A stretch of 64,000 nt of DNA, taken from NCBI GenBank assembly GCA_913776615.1, contig CAJYPK010000026.1:59043-123042 (forward strand). Direction: 5' to 3'. A program made the position numbers and the translations under genes. Positions 28,201 through 39,647 of this stretch are shown in pieces (within the stretch, counting starts at the first letter, position 1; the number at the start of each line of letters is the position of its first letter). Below the pieces are notes generated by a model. It was not told where the DNA came from, ran no database searches, and saw only the letters and a program-made list of their open reading frames with translations. This stretch comes from an uncultured Hymenobacter sp. (GTDB lineage Bacteria; Bacteroidota; Bacteroidia; Cytophagales; Hymenobacteraceae).

Positions 28201-28317
28201 CATCTCAAAAAACGTCTGTCATGCTGAGCTTGCGAAGCATCTTGTCAGGTTAGAACGGTTTGTTCAAACGCGACAAGATGCTTCGCAAGCTCAGTATGAC
28301 AGACGTTTTTTGAGATG
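28201..28317. repeat. Palindromic element, family A, long form
   Basis: 46-nt arms (28201-28246 with 28272-28317), one mismatch. It fills the gap between two convergent genes and may also stop transcription. Confidence 0.92.
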
Positions 28318-28347
28318 GAAATAATTATCTCGTTACTGGTAATTACT

Positions 28348-28803
28348 TTAAAACTTATCGTCGTTGACTTCCAGCCAGAAATTATCGGGGTCTTGCAAAT
28401 AAATCTGCTTGACGCCGTCGGGGCGCGGCGTGGTTTTGCCGGGCTCGCTTTTCCAGCTGCCGTAGCGCACGCCCAGCTTGTCGAGGTGCGCCATGAATTT
28501 GGGCAGGTCTTTTACGCTGAAGGCTAGGTGAGTATTGATGTCGTGGTCCTGCGCCTTATTGCCCTGAATAATATGCAGCTGGCTGTGCGGCCCGATGCGC
28601 AGCCACACGTGCTTACCATCCTTGAAGGGCTCGGGCAGCTCGGGCAGGAGGAGTACATTTTTGTAGAAATCAGCGCTTTTCTGCAAATCGACAACGTACA
28701 GCGCGATGTGATTGAGCAGCACCGGTCCTTGGGCGAAGGATTTTTGGGCAGTGCCCAGCATTGCCAGCAATAGGAAAGCGCAAAGCGCCAAGGGTTTTTT
28801 CAT
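28348..28803 (-). CDS. Exported VOC-family (glyoxalase-like) protein
   Basis: 151 residues with a signal peptide (AQKSFAQ). The body is one vicinal-oxygen-chelate unit pair: NHIALYV, HSQLHII, 'NTHLAFSVKDL' and 'QIYLQDPDNFWLEV'. His and Glu in these strings fit metal ligands. Substrate unknown; could be a dioxygenase-like or lyase enzyme, or a binding protein. Confidence 0.87.
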   Translation of the reverse strand: MKKPLALCAFLLLAMLGTAQKSFAQGPVLLNHIALYVVDLQKSADFYKNVLLLPELPEPFKDGKHVWLRIGPHSQLHIIQGNKAQDHDINTHLAFSVKDLPKFMAHLDKLGVRYGSWKSEPGKTTPRPDGVKQIYLQDPDNFWLEVNDDKF

Positions 28804-28870
28804 GGGTGGGAAAAGGTAGGAGAAAAGTAATGCTAATGGAATGACCCAGCGTAGCTTTAAAAGCTGCGCG

Positions 28871-28911
28871 TCACTGGCGCGAGTTTAGCGCAGCGTAACT
28901 CGGGCCAGTGA
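28871..28911. repeat. Palindromic element, family E, short form
   Basis: TCACTGGC...GCCAGTGA around a core shared with the large element at 38340-38553 (GCGAGTTTAGCGCAGCGTAA). Confidence 0.8.
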
Positions 28912-28946
28912 ACGAGCCAGCGGATTAACTTTCTTACAACCGTAGC

Positions 28947-29414
28947 CTACCGCGGGCAAGCGGCGGGTAGCAGCGTGTACTTGGCGTCGAAATGCAGCAA
29001 GCCGGGCTGCGTAAAGACCATGCGCCCCTCGCGCTCGACCACGGGGCCGAAGCCTTCCAAAAAGCCCGTATCGCGGCGCAGGAAAGCGAACTGGCGCACC
29101 GACGTTATGCCCTCCGACTGGAAGGTGTAGTCGGCCAGCAGCGTATCGCCGCGCATGGTGCCGCGAATGGTGCCCTGGTTGCGGTCCTTCTCGAAGTAGT
29201 GATAGGCCAAATCGCCCGTCACGGTGGGCTGGGTGGTGCGCAGCGTGAGGCGAATGGTGTCGGTAGTAGAAGCGTAGACGTAGCACTGGGGGCCGGCGGT
29301 AGCCGTTGCGGCGGCGTCGGTGCCGGGTTGGGAGGTGTCCGGGGCAGACTGCTCGTGGCAGGCGGCCAGCAGCCCCAGGCCAGCGGCGAAAAAGGCAAAC
29401 GTGGTGATTTTCAT
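28947..29414 (-). CDS. Lipoprotein, function unknown
   Basis: 155 residues from the ATG at 29414. Lipobox LAAC (Cys19). The mature part is beta-rich ('GTIRGTMRGDTLLADYTFQS'), like small barrel-shaped lipoproteins of this phylum. Same strand as the TMEM175-like gene, 80 bp downstream of it. Confidence 0.78.
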   Translation of the reverse strand: MKITTFAFFAAGLGLLAACHEQSAPDTSQPGTDAAATATAGPQCYVYASTTDTIRLTLRTTQPTVTGDLAYHYFEKDRNQGTIRGTMRGDTLLADYTFQSEGITSVRQFAFLRRDTGFLEGFGPVVEREGRMVFTQPGLLHFDAKYTLLPAACPR

Positions 29415-29494
29415 AAAGTGATTATAAGCAATAATTCTCCGCGCCGCGCAGCGGCACCGGCCGGGAGTGGGCGTGCGAATAGCAGCCGGAGCGA

Positions 29495-30082
29495 CTACTC
29501 CGGCTGGGCGCGCAGGCTGCGCTCGATGCGGCGGTCGGGCACCAGCCACAGCAGCGCCACGGCCACGTAAATGGCCCCGGCCAGCCAGGGCAGTACGAAG
29601 CTGCTGGCGATGCCCAGCAGGTAGAAGACCGGCGAGAGCTTACCCTTCCAGTCGCGCCCCACGGCGCGGGCCAGCGGCGCATCGTCCCCGCCATTGAGGG
29701 CAATCAGCCGGTTTTGCAACAGGAAATACGCCACGGCCGAGCCCAGCAAAATGACCCCGTACACGGCCAGCGTGGCCGGGGCAAAGTGGTTTTCGCCCAT
29801 CCAGCCGGTCGAGACGGGAATCAGCGACAGCCAGAACAGCAGGTGCAGATTGGGCCAGAGCACGCTGCCATTAATTTGCCGGGCGCTGCTGAGCAGGTGG
29901 TGGTGATTGTTCCAGTAAATCCCCACGTACACGAAGCTCAGCACGTAGCTCAGAAACACGGGCAGCAGGGGCCGCAGCGCCGCGAAGCTGTCGCCGTGCG
30001 GCACTTTTAGCTCCAAGACCATAATGGTCAGAATAATGGCGAGGACGCCGTCGCTGAACGCTTCGAGACGGGTTTTGTGCAT
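29495..30082 (-). CDS. TMEM175-family (DUF1211) membrane protein, putative K+ channel
   Basis: 195 residues from the ATG at 30082. The signature FSDGVLAIILTI (9-20) is the conserved first-helix motif of TMEM175 channels, whose Phe-Ser-Asp residues shape the pore entry. Five to six membrane helices follow; 'YVGIYWNNHHHLL' is also typical. Bacterial members form tetrameric potassium-leak channels. It follows the gene at 30100-30930 by 17 bp, so they are probably cotranscribed. Confidence 0.9.
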   Translation of the reverse strand: MHKTRLEAFSDGVLAIILTIMVLELKVPHGDSFAALRPLLPVFLSYVLSFVYVGIYWNNHHHLLSSARQINGSVLWPNLHLLFWLSLIPVSTGWMGENHFAPATLAVYGVILLGSAVAYFLLQNRLIALNGGDDAPLARAVGRDWKGKLSPVFYLLGIASSFVLPWLAGAIYVAVALLWLVPDRRIERSLRAQPE

Positions 30083-30099
30083 GGTTGAAGAAACGCGAA

Positions 30100-30930
30100 T
30101 CAATCTACGTCGACGCAGTTGGTCTGTTCAACGTGCGTAAAGAGCTTACTAAACTTGTCGGATAGCGGGTATTTATCGGTCAGGTCGCTGTATTTCCGCT
30201 GGTTATTGGCACAGTTGCCCCAGCCAAATGTCATGAGGTCAACTTTAGCGTAGCGCATGCGCTCGGGCGATGCCAGCTGCGCCTTAAAATCCGCTTCCAG
30301 TCTCCCCGGACTACCGTTGTTTTTCTTTTGCGCATCTACCAGCTTGCGCCAGGCGGAAACAACTACTGCCGAGTCGGTCGAAGCCAAGGCGGTGGCGTAT
30401 TCGGCGCAAGAGGCATAATACGCGTTACTCAGCCAGGAAGCCGGATGAAAGTAGCCTTCCAGCGTCGCGTGACTCAGGGCATATGCTTCGGCCAATTCCA
30501 GCTCGCGCAAGTGCTTTATGTTTCGCCAATAGGGGCTGGCTACAATTTGCAAGCCGCGTAGCAGCGCCACCAGCGAATCGTGCTCATGCGTGAGGTGCCG
30601 CGCCGCCTCGGTAAAAAATGCGTCGTTGTAGTGATTCAGCTGGAAGGGCACGACGGTGGTGGTGAGCGGAAAACCGATTACCAACTGATAAGTATCCCGC
30701 AGTTGCCGCTGCGTGTAGGCACCCGCTGCAAACGTACCAGTATTCTCGCATGCATCGTCTTGCCAAGTAAAAGTTTGTACGGCTTTGCCGGTCGGCACCG
30801 GCTTAGATAATCGCGGCGTAGTGGTAGCCTGGGCCGTCGTAGCCGGTGCACTACGCATAGCGGGCTGGCTCTCGCAAGCCAAGAGTAGTAGGGTTAAGGA
30901 AAGTAGATTCAGCGTATTGGCAAAATTCAT
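30100..30930 (-). CDS. Lipoprotein, function unknown
   Basis: 276 residues from the ATG at 30930; longer ORF starts precede it but only this one opens a lipoprotein signal (lipobox LLAC, Cys19). The mature part is helical with several Cys (DDACENTG, YASCAEYA, GNCANNQ, QTNCVDVD), suggesting disulfides in the periplasm. No family recognised. First gene of a likely operon with the TMEM175-like gene. Confidence 0.75.
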   Translation of the reverse strand: MNFANTLNLLSLTLLLLACESQPAMRSAPATTAQATTTPRLSKPVPTGKAVQTFTWQDDACENTGTFAAGAYTQRQLRDTYQLVIGFPLTTTVVPFQLNHYNDAFFTEAARHLTHEHDSLVALLRGLQIVASPYWRNIKHLRELELAEAYALSHATLEGYFHPASWLSNAYYASCAEYATALASTDSAVVVSAWRKLVDAQKKNNGSPGRLEADFKAQLASPERMRYAKVDLMTFGWGNCANNQRKYSDLTDKYPLSDKFSKLFTHVEQTNCVDVD

Positions 30931-31003
30931 GGGATATCGGCTCGCGTAGAGGCGGGCCATAAAAGTAGGAGCCAGCCGTAGCTGAGATGCTAAAGAGGCG
31001 CAC

Positions 31004-31036
31004 AAAAAACGCCGCCCCAGCCACGGGGCGGCGTTT
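31004..31036 (-). terminator. Terminator of the KatA-type catalase
   Basis: Minus strand: 12-bp stem (31025-31036 with 31007-31018), 6-nt loop, T-run from the A-run at 31004-31009. Confidence 0.9.
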
Positions 31037-31071
31037 CGAAAATCGGGACCGCGTAGCGACCCGGGCGATAC

Positions 31072-32745
31072 TTAATACGGCTTGGCATCATGCGCCACCG
31101 CCTCGGCCTGGTCGACGGCAGCGGCGGCTTGGCTAGCGTTGTACTGGTTGCCGCCATCGGCGTGGGCACGAGCGGCTTTAAGGCCGTCGGCCAGGCGCTG
31201 GCCCCAGTTGGCGTCGCAGTTGGTGCAGAGTTCGATCATCTTATCCTGCACCACTTGGGCGGCGTCGGTGAGGGCACCCACCATGTTGTTGATGAGGTCG
31301 TCGCGCTCCCAGTCCTCGTGCAGGCGGTAGCGCTCGCCGGCCTGGCCGAAGTTGTTGGTGCGGTCGATGGACTGGCGCAGCAGTTTGGCCGCGTAGTAGG
31401 GCTGGTGGTCGGGGCCGGGCGAGGCCGACTCGCGCAGGCCGTTGAGGCTGCTGGGCTCGTAGTTGGTGTGCAGGTTCTGGCCGGGCGCGGCATCGACGTG
31501 GTAGGTCATCTGGCCGTCGCGCTGGTTGGTGGCCACGTGCTTTTTGGGCGCGTTGATGGGTAGCTGCAAGTAGTTGGGGCCCACGCGGTAGCGCTGGGTG
31601 TCGGAGTACGAGAACGTGCGGCCTTGCAACATCTTATCATCCGAAAAGTCGAGGCCGTCCACGAGTACGCCGGTGCCGAAGGCCACCTGCTCTACCTCGG
31701 CGAAGTAGTTTTCGGGGTTGCGGTTCAGCGTCATCATACCCACCGGCAGGAAGGGAAATTTATCCTCGGGCCAGATTTTGGTATCGTCGAGCGGGTCGAA
31801 GTCCAGTTCCGGGTGCTCGTCGTCCGACATAATCTGCACGGCCAGCTCCCACTTGGGGAAATTGCCCTTCTTGATGTTGTCGAACAGGTCCTGGGTAGCG
31901 TGGTTGAAGTTCTTGGCCTGAATGGCCTCGGCCTCGGCGGCAGTCAGGTTTTTCACGCCCTGCTGCGGCACCCAGTGGTATTTCACCAGCACGGCCTCGC
32001 CCTGGGCGTTCACCCACTTGTAGGTGTTCACGCCCGAGCCCTGCATCTGGCGGTAGTTGGCCGGGATGCCCCAGGGCGAGAACAAAAACGCCACCATGTG
32101 CATGGCCTCCGGCGTATTGCAGATAAAGTCGAAAATACGCTCGCCGGTCTGGCGGTTGAAGACCGGGTCGGGCTTCTGCGAGTGAATGAGATCGGGAAAC
32201 TTGATGGCGTCGCGGATGAAGAACACCTTCAGGTTATTACCCACCAAGTCCCAGTTGCCGTCCTCGGTGTAGAATTTCACCGCGAAGCCGCGCGGGTCGC
32301 GCAGGGTTTCGGGCGAGTGGCCGCCGTGGCCCACCGTGGAGAACCGCACGAACACGGGCGTCTCCTTACCCTTGGTGTTGAACAGCTTGGCGCGGGTGTA
32401 CTTGGCAATCGGCTCACCGCCCACCGTGCCGTAAGCCTCGAATACGCCGTGGGCCCCCGCGCCGCGGGCGTGCACTACGCGCTCGGGAATGCGCTCGCGG
32501 TCGAAGTGGCTGATTTTCTCAATAAACTGGTAGTTCTCCAGCGTTGCCGGACCGCGGTTACCCACGGTGCGCAGGTTCTGGTTGTTCGACACCGGGTGGC
32601 CCTGGCGGGTAGTCAGGGTCTGGTCGTTTTCGCCCTGGGCGGTGCGCTGGTCCTGCGCCGAGCCGGCACCATTCACGGCGGTGCCGGTGCCGTTGGCGGA
32701 GGTATGCTGCCCGTTCTGGTCGGAAGGGTTTTCCTGGGTGGCCAT
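31072..32745 (-). CDS. katA: Monofunctional heme catalase
   Basis: 557 residues. Distal heme pocket: [12 protein letters not shown] with H92. Proximal side: '[16 protein letters not shown]', with the Tyr heme ligand. The first ~60 residues are a Gln/Asn/Thr/Gly-rich extension without a signal peptide, longer than in most small-subunit catalases. Breaks hydrogen peroxide into water and oxygen. Own terminator at 31004-31036. KatG lies 1.2 kb away, so the region holds two unrelated peroxide-removing enzymes. Confidence 0.95.
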   Translation of the reverse strand: MATQENPSDQNGQHTSANGTGTAVNGAGSAQDQRTAQGENDQTLTTRQGHPVSNNQNLRTVGNRGPATLENYQFIEKISHFDRERIPERVVHARGAGAHGVFEAYGTVGGEPIAKYTRAKLFNTKGKETPVFVRFSTVGHGGHSPETLRDPRGFAVKFYTEDGNWDLVGNNLKVFFIRDAIKFPDLIHSQKPDPVFNRQTGERIFDFICNTPEAMHMVAFLFSPWGIPANYRQMQGSGVNTYKWVNAQGEAVLVKYHWVPQQGVKNLTAAEAEAIQAKNFNHATQDLFDNIKKGNFPKWELAVQIMSDDEHPELDFDPLDDTKIWPEDKFPFLPVGMMTLNRNPENYFAEVEQVAFGTGVLVDGLDFSDDKMLQGRTFSYSDTQRYRVGPNYLQLPINAPKKHVATNQRDGQMTYHVDAAPGQNLHTNYEPSSLNGLRESASPGPDHQPYYAAKLLRQSIDRTNNFGQAGERYRLHEDWERDDLINNMVGALTDAAQVVQDKMIELCTNCDANWGQRLADGLKAARAHADGGNQYNASQAAAAVDQAEAVAHDAKPY

Positions 32746-33052
32746 AGGTAGAGGGTTAGGGGAGTGGAAAGGAAGCTGGAATAAGGTCCGCGTGCACTGG
32801 CTGGGGTATTTTCCGGGCGGACCTAGTAGCTAGCACTACAACCTGGGGCGCTGGTTGGTTTCGAATGGTTGAGGCTAATGCATTGATAAGCAAATAGGTT
32901 AGCCGGACCATTGGAACCGTATTCCTGGCTAGCAATCAGCTACCTTGTGCCTATGGGCAGCCAGTTTGAGTAATGAGCGCGATAGCCGGATTTTACACGT
33001 TGGCTGGCCGGGTGGGTAGGAGTGGAATTCCGCATCTGAACGCCAGGGTCAT
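32746..33052. other. Intergenic gap upstream of katA
   Basis: No ORF or clear promoter on either strand. The gap should hold the katA promoter, but no TAnnTTTG match was found on the minus strand. Confidence 0.4.
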
Positions 33053-33084
33053 AAAAAAAACGCCGTCCCATAGCTGGGGCGGCG
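33053..33084 (-). terminator. Terminator of the second HigBA module
   Basis: Minus strand: 10-bp stem with one G-T pair (33075-33084 with 33061-33070), 4-nt loop, T-run of eight. Confidence 0.85.
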
Positions 33085-33116
33085 CTCAAACAGGAGTTGA
33101 CTTTAGTGGCCGAGCT

Positions 33117-33446
33117 TCAAGCAACGGGTAAAACCTGATTCAATAACTCCACGCTGAAACTCACCTTCGCGTTCAGCGCCTTAAAAACCTTCATTACCGT
33201 CTCAAAGCGGGCATCAGTCAGGCTATTTTCCAACTTGGAAATCTGGGCCTTTTGCACGCCTACTAATTCCCCCAGTTGCTGCTGGGTCAGGTTGCGCTGC
33301 AAGCGGGCCTCTCTGATAGCCCTACCAAGCAAATCAAGGCGCAATTCTTCCTCGAAGGCATCGCGCTTAGGCGTGCCAATGGGACCGAGGTGCTCGGTCA
33401 TTACTTCCTCTAGCGGATAAAACTTAATGGGCTCGTCAGCTTTCAT
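33117..33446 (-). CDS. higA: Antitoxin, HigA-like Xre family (second module)
   Basis: 109 residues. The HTH is 'NLTQQLGELVG'-like ('QRNLTQQQLGELVGVQKAQI'), at about 50-105. It starts 2 nt after the toxin stop codon, so the two are translated together. Expected to bind the toxin and repress the operon. Confidence 0.85.
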   Translation of the reverse strand: MKADEPIKFYPLEEVMTEHLGPIGTPKRDAFEEELRLDLLGRAIREARLQRNLTQQQLGELVGVQKAQISKLENSLTDARFETVMKVFKALNAKVSFSVELLNQVLPVA

Positions 33447-33448
33447 AA

Positions 33449-33790
33449 CTATTTGGCTTTTTGCTCAAAATAAGCTTTGCGGATCCGCTCGGCCTTGTCG
33501 AGGTCTGATTGCGGCGTTTTATTGGTTTTTTTAATAATACCGTGTGTGGTCAGTACCAGAGTAGAAACTGGCCCAGATTTATCCCAAAAGGCAAAAATTC
33601 GGTAATGAGTCCGATTGAATAATGTTCTGAATTCCCATAGCTCGTCAGTGAGCTTTTTGAAAAGCTCGTTATCGTTAACAAGCTGAGCTTTTCGGATGTT
33701 ATACAGAATTTTTTCGCGGTCTTTCTCATCTAAAAGTCGAAGAAAGGCCCGTACCTCATCGGAAAGCTGAACCTGAAATCTTTCTTGCAT
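33449..33790 (-). CDS. higB: Toxin, HigB-like (RelE superfamily, second module)
   Basis: 113 residues. 'LWEFRTLFNRTHYRIFAFW' followed by 'TTHGIIKKTNKTPQSDLDKA' fits the Gp49-like HigB family (PF05973). It shares the layout of the module at 18246-18876 but the sequences are clearly different, so it is not a recent duplicate. Its promoter is one of the best in the window. Confidence 0.87.
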   Translation of the reverse strand: MQERFQVQLSDEVRAFLRLLDEKDREKILYNIRKAQLVNDNELFKKLTDELWEFRTLFNRTHYRIFAFWDKSGPVSTLVLTTHGIIKKTNKTPQSDLDKAERIRKAYFEQKAK

Positions 33791-33806
33791 ACAATTACAC
33801 TTTCAG

Positions 33807-33837
33807 CAAAGTTAAGGTTTCTTCTTTGGGAAACAAA
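33807..33837 (-). promoter_or_regulatory. Promoter of the second HigBA module
   Basis: Minus strand: TTTG (33837-33834), 19-nt spacer, TAACTTTG (33814-33807). It matches the Bacteroidota -33/-7 consensus and lies 16 nt before the toxin ATG. The first module has the same TAACTTTG. Confidence 0.75.
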
Positions 33838-33866
33838 TAGGTTGTGTAATATAGGTGGTTTGCATA

Positions 33867-33902
33867 AAAAAAACGCCGCCCCGTTGCCAGGGCGGCGTTT
33901 TT
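33867..33902 (-). terminator. Terminator of katG (possibly bidirectional)
   Basis: 13-bp stem (33869-33881 with 33890-33902), 8-nt loop, A-run on one side and T-run on the other. Confidence 0.9.
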
Positions 33903-33921
33903 CAAACTAGCTACTCCGCAA

Positions 33922-36521
<2,600 letters not shown>

Positions 36522-37286
36522 ATGACTAATCGCATTGCGGCGGCGCTGGCGGCCCTGGAGTCGGAGCAAGGGATTCGGATTCTGTATGCCTGCGAGTCGG
36601 GAAGCCGGGCCTGGGGATTTCCCTCGCCCGATTCCGACTATGACGTGCGCTTCATTTATGCGCAGCCGCTGGCCTGGTACCTGGGGCTGGATGAGGGGCC
36701 GGACACGCTCAATTTTCCCGTCGATGAGGAGCTGGATGTAGCCGGCTGGGAGCTGCGCAAGGCCCTGCGCCTGCTGCGCGGCTCCAACGCCGCCTTGTTC
36801 GAGTGGCTGCAATCGCCCATCGTGTACCGCGAGGCACCGGGCTTCCGGGCGCAGCTCGCGCCGCTGCTGCCTCTGGCCTTCAACCCTAAAGCCGGCCTGC
36901 ACCACTACCTGGGCCAGCTGCGGCGCGGGGTGGAGGAGGAGTTGGTAGGTGAGGGGGTGCGCCTGAAGCGGCTGTTCTACGCCCTGCGCTCGGCCCTGGC
37001 GGCCCGCTGGATTCGGGACAAGCACGCGCTGCCGCCGATGGAGTTTGCGCTGCTGCGTCCACTATTGCCGGCTGATTTACAAGGTGCTGTGGATGAGCTG
37101 CTGACGCAGAAAGCTGATTCCAACGAGAAAACGATGGTGGCCCGGCCGGCTGCGCTGGTGGAATTTCTAAGGGCGGAATACGCCGCCGGGCAGGCGGCGC
37201 GGGAAACGCTGCCAGTAGTGCGCCCGGCTGGCCTGGGCGAGGCGCTGGATGAGGTGCTCCGCCAGCAGGTAGCCCGGACTTTGTAG
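36522..37286 (+). CDS. RlaP/YcgL-type nucleotidyltransferase (Pol-beta fold)
   Basis: 254 residues from the ATG at 36522. The N terminus 'ESGSRAWGFPSPDSDYDVRF' holds the GS and DxD motifs of the polymerase-beta fold (G27-S28, D39, D41) and is very close to Bacillus YcgL. This is the PF10127 family, named RlaP for its link to RNA ligases in predicted RNA repair. Likely adds or handles a nucleotide at an RNA end; the exact reaction is not proven. A second, divergent member lies at 42218-43318. Confidence 0.88.
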   Translation: MTNRIAAALAALESEQGIRILYACESGSRAWGFPSPDSDYDVRFIYAQPLAWYLGLDEGPDTLNFPVDEELDVAGWELRKALRLLRGSNAALFEWLQSPIVYREAPGFRAQLAPLLPLAFNPKAGLHHYLGQLRRGVEEELVGEGVRLKRLFYALRSALAARWIRDKHALPPMEFALLRPLLPADLQGAVDELLTQKADSNEKTMVARPAALVEFLRAEYAAGQAARETLPVVRPAGLGEALDEVLRQQVARTL

Positions 37287-37400
37287 TCCGGGCTACTTGT
37301 GAGCTACCCGCGATTCAGCTACAAACTTCCGCAATCCGGCTACGGCGGGGGCTAGGGGCTGGGGGGACCTTTGCCGTGTTCAACAACGCATTCACACTGT

Positions 37401-38258
37401 ATGACACCGCAAGCATCCACCACCGGGGGCGTGGCCCCCAAAATCTGGTTTATCACGGGCGCTTCCCGCGGCTTTGGCCGCGTCTGGACCGAGGCCGCCC
37501 TGCAACGCGGCGACAAGGTAGCCGCTACGGCGCGCCAGCTGGCCAGCATCGCCGACCTGACGGAAAAGTACGGAACCAACGTGCTACCCCTGGAGCTGGA
37601 CGTAACCAAATCCGGGCAGGCACGGGCGGCCATCGCGCAGGCTCACGCGCACTTCGGCCGGCTCGACATCGTGCTCAATAACGCCGGTTATTCGTTGATT
37701 GGCACCATTGAAGAAGCCAGCCTGGACGAGCTCCGGGCGCTGTACGAAACCAACGTGTTTGGTACCGTAGCGGTGTTGCAGGCGGCCCTGCCGCTGCTGC
37801 GGGCGCAGGGGCACGGCCACGTGCTGGGCGTGTCGAGTACGCTGGGCCACGTGGCTCCGCCGGTTATCGGGTACTACGCGTCCTCCAAGTGGGCTTTCGA
37901 GGCAATTCACGAAAGCCTGGCCGCCGAGGTGGCGCAATTCGGTATTAAGGTAACCATTGTCGAGCCGGGAGCTTACGCTACGGAATTCGGTAGCCCGGAG
38001 TCTTTGCGCTTCGCGGCTGGCCTGGAGGCGTACGCCGATTTTAAAAATAATTTCTTCGCGGGCCTGCGCGGCCTGAGCAGAGGTAATCCCGCCGCAACGC
38101 CGGCCGCCCTCTTCGCCGTAGTCGATGCCGAGCAGCCTCCGCTGCGGCTGTTTCTGGGCAGCCACAACCTGCCCCAGGTACGGGCGGCTTATGCCGAGCG
38201 GCTGGCTACTTGGGAGGCTTGGGCGGCCGTGTCTACGGCGGCTCAAGGGGATGCTTAG
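37401..38258 (+). CDS. Short-chain dehydrogenase/reductase (SDR)
   Basis: 285 residues from the ATG at 37401. Cofactor loop TGASRGFG, NNAG, catalytic Ser in GVSST and the YYASSK (YxxxK) motif identify a classical SDR. An Arg after the Gly-rich loop suggests NADP(H). Substrate unknown. An AraC regulator follows on the same strand after a 450-bp gap filled by a large repeat. Confidence 0.9.
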   Translation: MTPQASTTGGVAPKIWFITGASRGFGRVWTEAALQRGDKVAATARQLASIADLTEKYGTNVLPLELDVTKSGQARAAIAQAHAHFGRLDIVLNNAGYSLIGTIEEASLDELRALYETNVFGTVAVLQAALPLLRAQGHGHVLGVSSTLGHVAPPVIGYYASSKWAFEAIHESLAAEVAQFGIKVTIVEPGAYATEFGSPESLRFAAGLEAYADFKNNFFAGLRGLSRGNPAATPAALFAVVDAEQPPLRLFLGSHNLPQVRAAYAERLATWEAWAAVSTAAQGDA

Positions 38259-38339
38259 GCAAGTGAAGCAGATGGAGGAGTTTCGAGAGAATGGAGCTAT
38301 CCAGTCGCGTGCCCCCACGGCACTGCTGACATTACTGAC

Positions 38340-38553
38340 ATTACTGGCGCGAGTTTAGCGCAGCGTAACTCGTGCCTACTCATGACGTGGAGGCTGCGCC
38401 TCCACTGCCGCAACGCGGCAAGTGCGTTAGGCTAGACTTATCCGGCCCTGGCATTCGGCTCGACCATAGCTTGCCGCTAGCGCGGCAGTGGAGGCGCAGC
38501 CTCCACGTCATGAGTAGGCACGAGTTACGCTGCGCTAAACTCGCGCCAGTAAT
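38340..38553. repeat. Large inverted-repeat element, family E (214 bp)
   Basis: Perfect 72-bp arms (38340-38411 with 38482-38553) around a 70-nt centre that has its own short inverted repeat. No ORF. The outer part matches the short copy at 28871-28911. It looks like a non-autonomous mobile element (MITE-like). Confidence 0.9.
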
Positions 38554-38637
38554 GCCAGTAGTAGGCCAGTAAGAGGGAGTTCTACTAATTACACCATCTC
38601 GCCCGCTTCGTCCAACGGGGAAATCAGTGTAGCACGC

Positions 38638-38672
38638 GAAATGCTTCGGCCAGCTCAGCCTGACGAACAATT
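38638..38672. repeat. Half copy of family A
   Basis: The string ATGCTTCGGCCAGCTCAGCC is a slightly changed family A arm; no partner arm is seen. Confidence 0.6.
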
Positions 38673-38709
38673 TAAGGATGAGATTTTTAAGTGGGTTAAC
38701 AAGTAAAGT

Positions 38710-39645
38710 ATGAAAAAGCAGGAAAATGCGCCGCTACGTTTCACCTCCTTGTCGGAGGCGCACCGGGCGCTGGGGCTGCCGGCGCCGCTGCACCCGCTCA
38801 TTAGCCTGGTGCGCAATGCCCGCCCGCCGGGGCGGGCGGGTGGCGGCCCGGCCCGGCCGCACGTGCTGAGTTTCTATAAGGTGTCTTTCTGGCCCCGGCA
38901 AAACCGCACGCTTCGCTACGGGCAGGGGTACTATGATTTTGAGGCGGGCGGCTTGCTATTCGCGGCGCCCGGCCAGCTGCTGGGGGGCACGCCAAATGCC
39001 GAGGCCGAAGAGGCGTGCGCCCACGTAACCCTGCTCATTCACCCCGATTTCCTGGCGAGCTATCCCCTGGCCCAGAAAATCCGCGAGTACGGCTTTTTTA
39101 CCTATTCAGCCAATGAGGCGCTGCACGTGTCGGAGCCGGAGCGGGAGGTGTTGCTGGCATTGTTCAGGACGATGGAAGCAGAGTTGGCCAGCCGCCTCGA
39201 CGAGTTCAGCCAAGACGTGGTAATTGCCCAGCTCGACCTGCTGCTGACCTACGCCAACCGCTTCTACAAGCGCCAGTTTCTAACGCGCAAAGCGGTGCAT
39301 CACGACCTGCTCCAACGCCTGGAAACCGCCCTGGCCGAGTGCTTCCGCCCCGAGCGTTTGCCCGAGCAGGGCATCCCGACGGTGCAGCACCTGGCCGAGC
39401 GCCTGCGCATGTCGCCCAGCTACCTGAGCGATATGCTGCGGGCGCTCACTGGCCAAAGCGCCCAGCAGCACATTCACGACCGACTCATCGAGCGGGCCAA
39501 GGAGCAGCTGGCCGCTACGGGCCTCACGGTGAGCGAGGTGGCCTACGCGCTCGGTTTCGAGCATTCGCAGTCTTTCAGCCGGTTTTTCAAAACTAAAACC
39601 AACCTCTCCCCGCTGGCATTCCGACGGTCCGTGCAACTTAATTGA
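38710..39645 (+). CDS. AraC-family transcriptional regulator
   Basis: 311 residues. An N-terminal cupin-like sensor region is followed by a C-terminal AraC double HTH (about 205-305: 'TVQHLAERLRMSPSYLSDML' and 'GLTVSEVAYALGFEHSQSF'). It ends 2 bp before the stop of the convergent TonB receptor, so it may control that receptor or the SDR gene upstream. Confidence 0.9.
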   Translation: MKKQENAPLRFTSLSEAHRALGLPAPLHPLISLVRNARPPGRAGGGPARPHVLSFYKVSFWPRQNRTLRYGQGYYDFEAGGLLFAAPGQLLGGTPNAEAEEACAHVTLLIHPDFLASYPLAQKIREYGFFTYSANEALHVSEPEREVLLALFRTMEAELASRLDEFSQDVVIAQLDLLLTYANRFYKRQFLTRKAVHHDLLQRLETALAECFRPERLPEQGIPTVQHLAERLRMSPSYLSDMLRALTGQSAQQHIHDRLIERAKEQLAATGLTVSEVAYALGFEHSQSFSRFFKTKTNLSPLAFRRSVQLN

Positions 39646-39647
39646 GG

